Positions 11,101 through 23,014 of a DNA stretch of 64,000 nt are shown here, piece after piece (within the stretch, counting starts at the first letter, position 1; the number at the start of each line of letters is the position of its first letter). The position numbers and the translations under genes are program-made. The notes under the pieces are model-generated. The model was not told the DNA's origin. It saw only the letters and a program-made list of their open reading frames with translations, and did no database searches. Origin of the DNA: Doryteuthis pealeii (taxonomy: Eukaryota > Mollusca > Cephalopoda > Myopsida > Loliginidae); the NCBI GenBank assembly GCA_023376005.1, contig CM042151.1:82113550-82177549 (forward strand), given 5' to 3'.

Positions 11101-14020
11101 TCAAGAAGTGGAAACAAATGGGGCATTAAGATATTATACTGAACTAATTTCAAATATCAGTTGTAAAAAAAACTTTTTTTCTTTCAAATAAAACCAACAT
11201 TTTTAAAGGCAGACTTGTTATTTCAGATTGTTCAGTTCTTACCAAACAATTTATAAAGCATTAAAATTATTAAAATACAAAAGATGATATGAATGTTAAT
11301 TTCAAAAGGCATTTAGAAAGCGACCCACCCCTTCTGAAAATAATTCGTAGATTTTTTAAATTTTTTTCGAAAACAAATTATGATACACCCGGAGTTTTCT
11401 ATTAACAACTTTACAAAAATATAACTAAATGAATAGTTTCTTTGTTAGTTGCTACATAGTAGAAAAGGTATTAAAACCATTATATTATTATTTAAAGTTA
11501 CAATGTATCATATAGAGATAAATGTTTCTTTTATTATCGACTACATTTACCATATAAATATCTTTTTATTTTAATGTTTAATAGTCACTGCTCATGCGTT
11601 ACTCATATTAATAATATTCTACCATTTCATTAAATTAACTCACCCATGTATTAACCATGGCCAAACTATCAAAACTTCATCTCGATTCTACTGACAATTT
11701 AATTAATTGTTATAGATTTCAGAAAGGTTGAATCTGATGAAATTATTCAGTTCAGTTAATATTTCAAGGCATTTAACTCGTCTATTTAAAATCGTATACG
11801 TTCATTCAAGTTCTTAAAAATAGAAATAGAACTTTCAAGATATACAGTCATTCATTCCAAAGGAACATGAAGTAGAATTTTACAAAATGATTATATCGTA
11901 TCAAATTGAAATAAACAGGAATTTTAAACATATGATATTATAATCGTCAAACACCGAACGAACTGCAATGAAGAAGATCATTCAAATTCGTTTCGAAAAA
12001 AAAGATAGAACTTTCAAAATATCACCCCTCCTCCCCCCCATGAACGGACGGTAGAACTACTTTATACAATGGTAAAAATCATGGGATATTTAAACTGTCA
12101 ATCACTTAACCAACTGATTTTCTTTTAATACTATAAACATTTCTTCCGATATTTAAGGTGAATGATTTCTTTTTATTCTTATGGAATTTTTTTTATTTAT
12201 TATTTGCTGAGAACGCACATTGGCGAATTTTAAAAAATAGTCATGTTTACATTTTAAAAGGAAAAGACAAAAACAAACGCACATTGTAATTAAAATAATA
12301 TTTAAGCTTAGAAAGAATTTAAAGAATTTCTTTCATGTAGAAACCTAAACACTATATGATAACATTTATTTAACTAAGAAAATGTATTAGATTTAAGAAA
12401 TAAAAATCCCTCAACTGATTCTACCAGAGGTTTAATGTGAGAGACTAGGAAATGATATTACAAAGGCCAAGTAACTGTAAAGGATAAAATTCCTCTTGGA
12501 TGGATGGTAGAATAGGAATAATCTACCTACATAGTTTAATAAAAAGATTTGACATTTCCAGAATTTGATCTACTACAAGAAACACAGAAAAGGGACAAAA
12601 TGTACAACGAGAAAATCAATCAAGAAGTGGACATTAGTCAGAATAAATCAATGAGTGGATATAATTGAAGCATTCGTATTTTATATTGAACTCATTTTAT
12701 TGATCGTTAGTCAAAAGCCTGAATCCATGTTTATGTCCTTTTGTGCCCCCCAATTTGGTAGCTCTCCGACGAAGGAGACATACCGCTTATTGGATGATGA
12801 CCATGTAATAAAAAACGTTGTATACCCAGCTCACTTATTATTCTTTTATAATAGTGAAATACCTAACATAATACTAATGCTCTTTAACCATTATGATAAT
12901 TTGGCACACCAAAGAATAAAAGACCTAAAGAATATATCAAAGGATACCGTGACTTCCAATTGAATAGATTTTCTTAAACTTGCTAAGATATGCATCCGAC
13001 TGTAAGAAATTAAAACAAGAATCTTTCCCTATAACAATCTTTTTCGATCAGTTGCTAAATTACCTTTTAATATATTTGTCTTCCTGAAAAAGTATAACCA
13101 TATTTCTTCACTCACTTTTCAATTGAAAATTACATTGCACGGGGATTCTTATATAGGAATATTCTGTTAAATATTAAAGACGACATTTTCGATAATTAAC
13201 ATTTTAGTAACATTGGTATTTCAATTAAAGATAATTAATGTTCCGATCCGAACCAATTGTTTTAGTTACGATGTGTGTGGGAGGGAGCTCTAAGAGAGGT
13301 GGACACGAGTCAGAGTAAATCAATGTGTGGGACAAATTGAAGCAATCAGATATTATAATAAACTAATTACATTCATAACAGCTCAAAAGCCCCTCCCCTT
13401 TTTCTCCTTACTACTCATTCAAATAAATCCGATATTTTAAAAGAACGTTTATTATTTCAGTTTGTTCAATAAGTACATAAAGTATCTTATTAATATATTT
13501 AACTCACCAATCAAAGTAGAACACATAGGTTATTACTATAAAAAGATGTTATGAAAGTTAATTTCAACAGTCTTTATTGAAAGCCAAATTCGCACACCCT
13601 CAAAAATATTACGTAGAATTTCTTAAAGTTTCTAGAAAATGTTTTGAAAATAAATTATGATACATTCTAATTTTTCTATTAACGACTTTACAAAAATAAA
13701 ATTAAAAGAAAAATTTCTTTGTTGCTTATTAGTAAAAAAGGAAGAAAATTCATTATAATATTATTCCAATGGTTGATGTGTAATAGAGAAAAAGCTTATT
13801 TTATTATCGATTACATTTAATATGTAAATATCCTTTTATTTTAATGTTTGGGAATCATTGATTATATGTTACAGGTATTAATGATAATTCTATTAGTTTT
13901 ATTAACTTAACTGACCCATGTTTAAACTATGATCGAACTATCAAAACTCCATCTAGATTCTACTAACAATTTAATTAAATGTTGTAGATTTCAGAAAGGT
14001 TGAATCTGATTAAATTATTG

Positions 14021-14255
14021 GGAATATATGACCTTTATGCATCCCTTTTTGGATCTTGATTAAGAAAGGACACGTTTACCATTTACACCGTCTATATCCG
14101 GTTGTTTTAACAGACGATTTTTAGATTTTAGAAAAATTATAAACTTAATCCCTAACCTTAACCCGTAAAAAACAACGGGATATTGACGGTGCAAATGATA
14201 AATATGTCCTTTGTTAATCGAGATAAAAAAGGAGTGCCTAAAGGTAATATGGTCC
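14021..14255. mobile_element. Foldback MITE, 235 bp, with 8-bp target-site duplication
   Basis: The ends are long imperfect inverted repeats of about 95 bp. The left end begins ggaatatatgaccttta and the right end reads, in reverse complement, ggaccatattaccttta. The element is flanked by aattattg at 14013-14020 and 14256-14263. Related modules without it (about 11735-11770 and 7335-7370) give the empty site. An 8-bp duplication occurs in the hAT, Merlin and P superfamilies; the GG end is reminiscent of Merlin, but there is no transposase here to decide. Confidence 0.85.
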
Positions 14256-14761
14256 AATTATTGTGAAGTTGAGAAATTAATTCAAGAAATTTAGCTTGTC
14301 TATTTAAAATCGGAAACGTTCATTGAAAGTTCTGCCTAAAAATAAAAATATAAACAAGAGAACGTGAGTTTTTTCTGTACTCTTACTATTTGTAGAGTCA
14401 AAAACTAGAAAATATTCAGAAGATTTAAGAATATTGATAGACACGATGTGTAGAATATTTCGTTACGTGAGTTTGTTCCTTACACTTACGTTTTGTAGCT
14501 CTATAATATGGCATGAGGTTAAAAAAAGAATTTCGAGATGTTGTACGAGTGAAATATACTGATTCTTTTTTTAATTATAAAAATGTTGAAATTTGACATC
14601 GTTTATATAATTTTAATGTAATAAATGTTGCATTCAGTCAATTGTTTTTATGTATTTTATAAAAACTAATGTTTCTCTCGGGAAATGTATGAAAGATAGA
14701 AAACACAAAATGCATATTTGGTTGTTATTACATGGCTTCTCTGCCAATCGGCAACCCTCTC

Positions 14762-14812
14762 TCATATATATATATATATGTATGTGTGTGTGTTTGTGTG
14801 TGAGAGAAATAA
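14762..14812. repeat. (TA)n(TG)n compound microsatellite
   Basis: TA run passing into TG and then GAGAG. The unit 3 counterpart at 46220-46281 is longer and unit 2 lacks the whole block. Confidence 0.85.
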
Positions 14813-16989
14813 GATGACTTACCATGGATTAGAATATCGAGTTAATCGCAATATCGATACAAATATTAATCGACAAAGCCAGTGTTATAAAGAATATGAA
14901 GTGCTCAATACGTTAGTAGAGCGTATTTAGTATAAATATATATATATATAGATAACCAACCCAGGTTCCACCAAAAAGGACCATCAGGGCCAATTGCAAT
15001 TATTTAATCAAGAAATTAATTAACCAAAGACAATTACGGAAGCAAATAATATAACCATGGCTGTTGAAAACAGTTTTGCTCTGAATATGAATGCTCTGTA
15101 GTTGATTGCGCCATTCAGAAGTTAAATATCAAACACGGTTATTGTTGAATACTGAAAGTGATTGTTGATGTGAAATGTTAAACACGATTGCTATCAAATT
15201 CCGAAAGTGACTGCCGACGTGAAAATAGCCGTGTGGAATATAAAAAATATCACGTGTGCAGAATAGGCTTCCTTTTATAATAGCAGACAATATCCATGTT
15301 TGATGTTTGCGTCACAAAGGGGATCGTATAATTTACTGTTTATTTTTAAAGATTCTTCCAATTTTACTTTTCATTGCTAAATGATGAAGTGACTTCTTCT
15401 GGTTTTACTTCTGTTATCTTTCTTCCAATGTCATGTGCTTGAGTTGCCGTTGTTTTACAGAGGTACATATTACTTTTGTGTTGGCTCGACTAAAAACGTT
15501 ATTAACTGGGCAAGATAATATTGTCAAGTCAACGTGTCTGCTATTTCCTTAGGGCTAAGAATCCTTCGACAATGGATATTCCCAAATCCTTTCCTCCCAT
15601 CAAACCAGACTCCAATTATCTTAGTAAGTATATGCACACATATTTGTACATATCTCCTTTTGTTAAAACTTACAACATAAAACAAAACTAACTCCAAAAA
15701 TCTTGATTTGTTCCTTTCTTTGAGTAAGGAAATGAAATTGATACAATTCTGAGAGATTGGTTAGATGAATAAAATTATTACAATTACACTGTTAGTATTT
15801 TTACATGAGAAAGCCGTTTTCATACTGAATCGTATTTTTTCTCTATTTTTCAATTCTATGTTTATTTATTTTCTATTTAATTCATACTTAAAATATGTCA
15901 AAGATTGATTAGTAATATAAAATGTACTATATTACACATTTCTAAGGTCACCGACGTTTTTGTTATTATCAGTACACATCTGTATGCATTCCTAAATAAT
16001 AGCAAATTGAGCTTAAATATAAGAAAAAGAAAAATCCTGATTTAATATAAAGTCCGTTTCAAATTATCAACGAGGAGACACCTTTCAATTTACCTGAAGG
16101 AAATAAAAACAATAAATATCTAATGAACTGTGGTTAATCTATTGGAAAGTCTAAGATTTCCAATGCATTCCAAAAGGAAAAGTATTTCCAATGTTGTTGA
16201 TCTGGTTTTTCTTCCTAATATTCTACTTTAAAATTGAATAGATGTATCACGGATCAAATATGAAAAAAAAGAAACAATTCATGATTTAATAAGATCTATT
16301 CAAAGATTGGATGTTCTTAAAAATCAGATCCCTCAAAAAAGATATGAAATAAAAAAGGGAAATATGGATGTCCTTTTATTTTAATTCCATGGCATCAATT
16401 TATACACTGAATGATTTCATATACGCAATTAATTTAACAAAATACTTATGATTACAAAAGAGATTGTTTGGATTAGCGTACACTAATTCCTTCCATAATT
16501 GTTTTGGTAAGCTTTTAAGATCATTATCAAACACAATTTATAATAGCATTGAAGGCATCCAGCAATTGGATGTAAATCTTTATATTATAACATTGTCCGT
16601 TCTTAATAAATATCCAATAATTTACTCCTTTTTTATTCTTTATTTTACTGTTGGGTTTTTAAAGAATTTATTGACGCATGAAACGTGAAAGAAATAAAAA
16701 GAAAATATTAAGGAGGCGAATTTGAAGGTAATGGATTTTCAAGTGAGTTTTATTAAAGAAGAAGTACATTGAAATTATATGAATCATAGTAAAAAGACAA
16801 AGGATAAATTAAATAGTGGATGAGGAGGTTTATAACTTCCTTTAAGTTATATGTTCGAAGGTAAACGCAACTGGAGTTTGAATTTGCATACTATTTTGTT
16901 GCAGTCGAACATGTTAAACACTACATCCCGAAAACTGTATGAATTGTAATAAAAAGGTAAAAGACAAATCATAAATTTGTGAGAAATGA

Positions 16990-17990
16990 AAATAAAAATC
17001 AATTATTGGTAAAATCGAAATCTAGAAAATATGTACAAAAGAAATCAAAATGTAGTGCAAGAAAACTTTTGAGAAGCGCCGAAACATCTTCAGATTTTAC
17101 TTGTAGCAAAAAGAAATATATATGTTTCGATTGTATGTATAATTCTTTATTTGCATAAAGTGGTGTTATCACTGGCCTTTTGGACTTGTGTTTTCTTCAT
17201 CAATTAGATTTGTATTCATCGAGAAGTTTTGGTTGGTTGTTTGTTCTATATTGAAGTAATGTTTCATCATTTCGTTTATCATTTGGATTATTTGATGTGT
17301 TCTGGTGGAAATACTTCCACGATTTAAGATGAACATATCTTTATATTGTCAGAAACACTATGATTGTTCAATCCATGGAATTGACTCCAATACATTGTCT
17401 TCAATTGGAATGTCTGTTTCTAATGATCTAGAAGCAGCTGAAAAGCTTTTTTGTTTCTGTGTCGAGGGAATTCGACACTGTCGATAGTGAGGATTTTCTT
17501 AGGCATTGACATGTACAAGTTTTGTCCATTTTCTGCATTAAAGCTAAAAGGGTTTGTGTCTTGGCTTTCGTTCAACATTGGAATATTTTGACCGTCTTGT
17601 GTTTGTACATTTATGTCAAGAGGGAAAATAGTTGACAGAATGTGCTGTAAAATAAACTGAGGTGAAAGGGTAGCATTGTCCATTGATTTAAATCGCGTCG
17701 ATAAGTTTCTATAATTAACATTTTGATTGTTTATTCCGTCTTGGAATGAAGGTTTTTCAGGATGTATCGATGTTGATGATTGAATATTCGACGATAACTG
17801 GTTTGAATAATTTGCCTCATCTTCCGAATGAATAGACCGATAATATATCATCAGATTATTCATCAGGGATTTGTTATGGTATACGTGGTATGGATACCGA
17901 TTCTATGGACTCAGATTTCTAGCTGGGATATATGGAAGGAAAGATTATGGATTTGCACATTGATGATACTTTAAATGGTGAGCCTCTGTA
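16990..17990 (-). pseudogene. Fossil C-terminal tail of zinc-finger copy 2
   Basis: Minus-strand open stretch at 17863-17420 (147 codons, rich in Ser, Asn and Gln, containing SIHSEDEANYS, LDINVQTQ and PMLNESQDTNPFSFNAE) plus an out-of-frame continuation to about 17000. The same order of blocks follows copies 3, 4 and 5. In copy 1 the related NRYPYQLYH motif is still in frame with the fingers, so this was probably coding in the ancestor. Here it is cut off from the finger ORF by stops and shifts. Confidence 0.6.
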
Positions 17991-18184
17991 TAGACTTTGT
18001 TTAATTTATCACATTTGAAGGGCCTTTGTCTTGGAGGTGAACGCTGTTGTCTTATCAAATTGTATTTCTTAGCAAAACTTTTGTCACATATTTCACCTTC
18101 AATTGTTCTGATATCTGGCTGTTGTGTTCTAGTTGTGAATTCTTAAATGGACATTTTATTTCGTTATTTGAAGAATTGCTTTTG
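17991..18184 (-). pseudogene. Decayed last fingers of copy 2
   Basis: Below the stop of the finger ORF, frames shift between recognisable remains: a CDKSFAKKYNL-type finger and a terminal finger (CDKxNK...HHLKYHQC). Stops and a lost cysteine show that they are no longer translated with the main array. Confidence 0.65.
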
Positions 18185-19501
18185 TCACATGTGTTTAATT
18201 GGGTTTTTTTCTTCTTCATGTGTGAGAATATCATTTATTAAATTGTCATTCCCTCTAGAGGCATTTTCACTCTGATCATATTTAAAGGATTTCTCTCTAT
18301 GATGTGTAACCCTGTGTATATACATATCCTTTAATTTTAAAAACGTTTTATTACAATCATTACATCTAAATGGTCTTTCTTTTTCGTGTCTACTTTCATG
18401 GCTTCTTATATTAACACCTCTGTTACATTTGTATTGCCTTTCTTCTGTATGTGTTTGTTTCTGACTTCTAGAACTGCCTGCATGTGTACTTTGATGGTGA
18501 ATCAAATCTCGCTTATTTTTATAGGCTTTAGTGCAGTCATCACATTTGAAAGGCCTCTCAGCGGAATGTGTGTGCTTATGGTTTTTTAAATTGCCAGCAC
18601 TTTTAAAGGCTTGAGGGCATTTGTCACATTTAAAGGGTCTCTCTGCTGAATGTGTGCGTTTATGCTTTTGTAAACCCTGACGACTTTTAAAGGCTTCAGT
18701 GCAGTCATTACATTTGAAAGGCCTCTCAGCGGAATGTGTGTGTTTATGGTTTTTTAAAGTGTAAGCACGTTTAAAGCCTTTAGGGCATTCGTCACATTTA
18801 AAGGGCCTCTCTGCTGAATGCGTGCTTTGATGATTTTTTAAATCATGAGCAGTTTTAAAGGCTTCAGTGCAGTCATTACATTTGTAAGGCCTCTCAGCGG
18901 AATGAAAGCGCTTATGAGTTTTTAAATTGCCAGCGCTTTTAAAGGCTTTGGGGCATTTATCACATTTAAAGGGTCTCTCTGCTGCATGTGTTCGTTTATG
19001 ATGATGTAAACTCGGACCAGTTCTAAAGGCTTCAGTGCAGTCATCACATTTGTAAGGCCTCTCAGCGGAATGTGTTTGTTTATGACTTTTTAAATCCCAA
19101 AAACATTTAAAGGCCTTAGGGCATTTGTCACATTTAAAGGGCCTCTCTGTTGAATGTGTTTGTTTATGACTTTTTAAATCTCTCAAACTTTTAAAGGCCT
19201 TAGGGCATTCGTCACATTTAAAGGGCCTCTCTGTTGAATGTGTTCGTTTATGACTTTTTAAATCTCTCAAACTTTTAAAGGCCTTAGGGCATTCGTCACA
19301 TTTAAAAGGCCTCTCTGTTGAATGTGTTCGTTTATGATCTTTTAAATGGCAATTATGTTTAAAGGCTTTAGGACATTTGTCACATTTGAAGGACCTCTCT
19401 CGTCTATGTGAGCGTTCATGAAGTGTTAAATTAGTAACAGTTATAAAAGCTTTCGGACATTCATGACATTTGAAAGGCCTTTCTCCACAATGCGTGTCCA
19501 T
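18185..19501 (-). CDS. C2H2 zinc-finger protein, copy 2 (ends eroded)
   Basis: 438 codons from MDTHCGERPFKCHEC to KNPIKHM. Thirteen complete C2H2 fingers at 28-residue spacing with TERPF/AERPF linkers. Fingers 3 and 4 (KCDECPKAFKSLRDLKSH type) are almost identical. A finger near residue 350 lacks its second cysteine (KCNRGVNIRSHESRH), and the last one has Tyr and Ser in place of the cysteines. The ATG sits in what was the first finger. Upstream, that finger has Phe for both Cys and an in-frame TGA (see findings). Presumed nuclear DNA-binding protein; it may still be expressed from the internal ATG or may be a young pseudogene. A shared acceptor lies 450 bp upstream. No KRAB, BTB or SCAN-like domain is seen. 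Confidence 0.8.
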   Translation of the reverse strand: MDTHCGERPFKCHECPKAFITVTNLTLHERSHRRERSFKCDKCPKAFKHNCHLKDHKRTHSTERPFKCDECPKAFKSLRDLKSHKRTHSTERPFKCDECPKAFKSLRDLKSHKQTHSTERPFKCDKCPKAFKCFWDLKSHKQTHSAERPYKCDDCTEAFRTGPSLHHHKRTHAAERPFKCDKCPKAFKSAGNLKTHKRFHSAERPYKCNDCTEAFKTAHDLKNHQSTHSAERPFKCDECPKGFKRAYTLKNHKHTHSAERPFKCNDCTEAFKSRQGLQKHKRTHSAERPFKCDKCPQAFKSAGNLKNHKHTHSAERPFKCDDCTKAYKNKRDLIHHQSTHAGSSRSQKQTHTEERQYKCNRGVNIRSHESRHEKERPFRCNDCNKTFLKLKDMYIHRVTHHREKSFKYDQSENASRGNDNLINDILTHEEEKNPIKHM

Positions 19502-19952
19502 ATCAATTCTTAAATGTGCTTTACCTCAGAGAACTTTTTCAAATATAATGAATTCAATGACTGTATCTAATGTATATTCTCGTATGCGAACTTTTTAATT
19601 GTTTTTTTTTAAATAAAACTTATACACGTTCGTCCTATTTGAACACCTGTCCCTTGTATATTTTCATGGAATATGATAGATGATATGAATCGTTTTAATG
19701 GTAACTTTTTGAAATTTAAAATATATCCAGTAAATGTAAACTAAGGAGTTATTAATTAGATTATCCCTCAAATTATTTGATTGATAATTCCAATTTTACC
19801 ATCCAACACAATGTTATGCACTCTGTAATCTAATCTGGACGTATGTCAAATGAAATGTCGATGAAAATCCACAAATTGTTTTCCAATATGTAATATCCAA
19901 AATCATCTACAGTTAAACGACAGTTGAGATATATTGCGTCGGTGATGAATCT
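19502..19952 (-). other. Leader exon region and splice acceptor, copy 2
   Basis: Minus-strand acceptor tttgattgcag (AG at 19952-19951) followed by attcatcaccga, as in the other copies. The 450-bp interval to the ATG is much longer than the 97 bp of copy 1, with about 350 bp of extra sequence shared by copies 2-4. It also contains the decayed first finger next to 19501. Confidence 0.45.
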
Positions 19953-20111
19953 GCAATCAAACAAATAATAAAATTAAATATTAAATAAATACATCATTTT
20001 GAATTATTCGGGAAATCAATAAAGATTATAATTTAAAAAAAAAAAACAAATTTTCCCTGATCGCTTGATATTAATACCTACTAAAACCCTAACCTGAATG
20101 TCGGAACCCCC

Positions 20112-20114
<3 letters not shown>

Positions 20115-20175
<61 letters not shown>
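20115..20175. repeat. (TA)n microsatellite
   Basis: About 60 bases of TA in the presumed intron. The orthologous tracts at 34037 and 50477 differ in length. Confidence 0.95.
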
Positions 20176-20176
<1 letters not shown>

Positions 20177-20179
20177 CAA

Positions 20180-21670
20180 TGAAAACGAACACTTTAAAAT
20201 CGAATGAAATCCGCATTTACTGACGCATCAGCCATACTGATGGAAATCTTTTAGATATGTAAAATAATTAAGAATCAGCTATTTCTTTTTGGTTTGAATA
20301 GCCAAGACACACCTCCAACCAAAAAGAAAACATTTCTCGTAAGATGACCATTACACATCCAGTTTCTATTTATTCATTTATAACAATGAATTACTTAACG
20401 TAAATCTAGTACACTGAGTTTATTTATATTTTACTATATGCAAGCGACAATACATTAAATGATATCGTGACCCGCCAACTTTGAATCCATATTTTCTCAC
20501 CTCCCCTAAATACATATATTATCTAATTTAACCGGTCATAATAATATACGTTATCTTCAACACTAACAAAATCAAAACAGTGGCGGTGTGATTTGGCGTA
20601 CATAAACTAAATTGAATACATTTTCTTAAAATTACAAAGATTTACTTTAATTGTAAGACTTTAGAAAATATCACCCAAGATGCGGGGATGGAGGGAGTAA
20701 AAGCTTAAAATGAGAGGAAATGCTACTTGTTAAATATATAAGCTAACCCTGATTCCATACTTTTGTCTCTTTTATGGACCCTAATGTGGTAGCTCTCCAA
20801 TGAAGGAGATATAAATCTCCTTGTAGGATGACCATGCAATAAATCACGTTATATACCCAGTTCCCTTTGTCATTCTTCTGTTGTAATAACGGAATATCTA
20901 ATCTTTTATAATATTATAACGTAACACTAATTCTCTGTGACGTATATTATAATTTGACACACTAATGAATGTAAAACCCAAAAATATATCAAATGATATC
21001 GTGACCTCCAATTGAATACGTTTTCTTAAAATTGCTAATATATACAGCGGACTGTTAGAAATTAAAACAAGAATCTTCCTCCATAAAAATGTTTGCCTTC
21101 CTTATTTGATTATTTTAAAGTGAATAAAAGTCTTCTATGACGTTTTATTTAAAAGAATATTCAACCTGATATTCATTCAATTGCTAAATTACATTTTAAT
21201 AATTTTTCCTACCTTAAAATATTACCATGTATAATATTTCTTCACTGTCTTTGTCAATTGAAAATGCCGTTTAACGAGGATTTCTGAAATAGGATTATTC
21301 TATCAAATATTAAAATCGACATTTCCTATCATGATCATGCTATAGGAATTTGGCCCACAGAGCAATAAAAGAAATCAAACGACTTTTAAAAAGTCTATGA
21401 AATGACCGCCACCCCACCCCGCCAATTGAATGCAAGTGCCTAATTGAATTTTTGCCACGACAGATATCAGCTGTTTTCCAAAGACTGATCGATAATATAT
21501 TGATTTGATATCCCAAGAGACATGATTATTTTCTTGTTTTGAATGAATTATTCTAATATTTTGGTAATAATCTTTTTTACCGTTACATAGAAGATCTAAT
21601 ATAGAAATAATGTAGATATATGTATATGTAGATATATCATATATAGGTAGATATTCATTCTAAAAACAAT
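20180..21670 (+). repeat. Repeat-module DNA upstream of copy 2; no gene
   Basis: Collinear with 1430-2900 and with 34090-35560. It carries the recurring words ctgattccatact, gtggtagctctcc and atacccagttccc. Unit 3 lacks most of it. Confidence 0.7.
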
Positions 21671-21671
21671 G

Positions 21672-22220
21672 TAATCTGAACTACATTAATGAAAAAGAAG
21701 ACCTAATCTCAAATACATTAATGAAAAAGAAGTCTTAATCTCAACTACATTAATTAAAAAGAAGACTTAATCTCAACTACATTAATTAAAAAGAAGACTT
21801 AATCTCAAGTACATTAATTAAAAAGAAGACTTAATCTCAAGTACATTAATTAAAAAGAAGACTTAATCTCAAGTACATTAATTAAAAAGAAGTCTTAATC
21901 TCAAATACATTAATTAAAAAGAAGTCTTAATCTCAAATACATTAATTAAAAAGATAACTTAATCTCAAGTACATTAATTAAAAAGATAACTTAATCTCAA
22001 GTACATTAATTAAAAAGATGACTTAATCTCAACTACATTAATTAAAAAGAAGACTTAATCTCAACTACATTAATTAAAAAGATGACTTAATCTCAACTAC
22101 ATTAATTAAAAAGAAGACTTAATCTCAACTACGTTAATTAAAAAGATGACTTAATCTCAACTACATTAATTAAAAAGAAGACTTAATCTGGACTACATTA
22201 ATAAAAAAAAGGCTTAAATG
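21672..22220 (+). repeat. 32-bp minisatellite, unit 1 (about 17 copies)
   Basis: Head-to-tail repeats of a 32-base unit built from attaattaaaaagaagac and ttaatctcaactac. Copies vary at a few positions (actac/agtac/aatac; agaagac/agatgac). No spacers, so not a CRISPR array. Confidence 0.95.
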
Positions 22221-22880
22221 TTAATGTCACAAAGGAACTAGAGGAACATAGAACTTAATATAACTCGACCAATACATTCTAAATGAGGTAAAAACAATGT
22301 GGAAATATGTAGACATGTTATGGATAGATTACAACAACTTATATGGCACGATCCTGTAATCATAAATAGCAGGATGTCTGAAAATGTTCAAAATCTCAAA
22401 TCAAGTCTTAAACCTAATTAGTAAAGTTATGGAAAACTGAAAAGTATAACTAACAATTGGAGGACAAATCCTAGTAGAGGTAAAAATCGAAAGAGGCATC
22501 TTCTAGGTAGACTCATCATCGTTATTAGTATTTAGTATAGTATTAATACCATTAGATTATAGACTAAATAGACTACATATTTAATACATAACCAACATAT
22601 TTACGAAAACATAATTAATGATAAATTACCTCATGTGTATAGATAATGTGAAGGTTTTTGCCAAGAATGAAAAAGAATTACAAACCCTTTCAAAAAATTA
22701 AAATTAATCAGAATATTTATGGAAAAATGAAAAGTATAACTAATAGCTGGAGGACAAATCCTAGTAGGGGTAAAAATGTGAAGAATTACAAACCCTTACA
22801 AAAACTATTAAAGTCTCCCGTCAAGATACGGGAATGGGATTTGGAATTGAATAATTCACGGTGCTTATAATGAATAAAGA
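22221..22880 (+). mobile_element. Decayed LINE reverse-transcriptase fragment, unit 1
   Basis: Shifting frames on the plus strand show non-LTR reverse-transcriptase remnants: MWKYVDMLWIDYNNLYGT, LTIGGQILVEVKIERGIF, then CIDNVKVFAKNEKELQTL at 22636 onward, where CIDN replaces the catalytic xxDD motif. Many stops. Unit 1 has an additional internal repeat: the block containing ggaggacaaatcctagta occurs near 22450 and again near 22750. It belongs to a different LINE family from the YADD fragments. Confidence 0.7.
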
Positions 22881-22951
22881 AGAGAAAAAAGAAACAACCG
22901 AATAAACAAAACTGCCCACTATGTTTAAATGTTGGTACACTTACACACACA

Positions 22952-22954
<3 letters not shown>

Positions 22955-23014
<60 letters not shown>
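22955..23014. repeat. (TA)n microsatellite
   Basis: TA run after a short acacac tract. Much shorter in unit 2 (about 36912-36928), and passing into TG in unit 3 (52184-52219). Confidence 0.9.

Noticed and set aside
12655..12963. 102-codon plus-strand ORF (KETYRLLDDDHVIK...), with relatives at 26068 and 39687
   Set aside because: It lies in the repeat module. Other copies of the same DNA (2390-2530, 20790-20900, 55850-55970) have stops and indels that ignore the frame.
14060..14257. Minus-strand ORF MDHITFRHSFF..., also at 27438 and 41234
   Set aside because: It spans the foldback MITE; the frame comes from its inverted repeats.
16464..16688. Plus-strand ORF beginning LAYTNSFHNCFGK after its start, also at 29131 and 30234
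   Set aside because: Conserved only because the DNA was duplicated recently. The unit 3 copy has lost the region and the diverged copy near 59780 is not open.
18386..18589. Plus-strand ORFs inside the zinc-finger loci (also 32405 and 63638)
   Set aside because: Antisense shadows of the repeated finger sequence.
21672..22220. CRISPR-like regular repeats
   Set aside because: Direct 32-bp units without unique spacers in eukaryotic DNA: a minisatellite.
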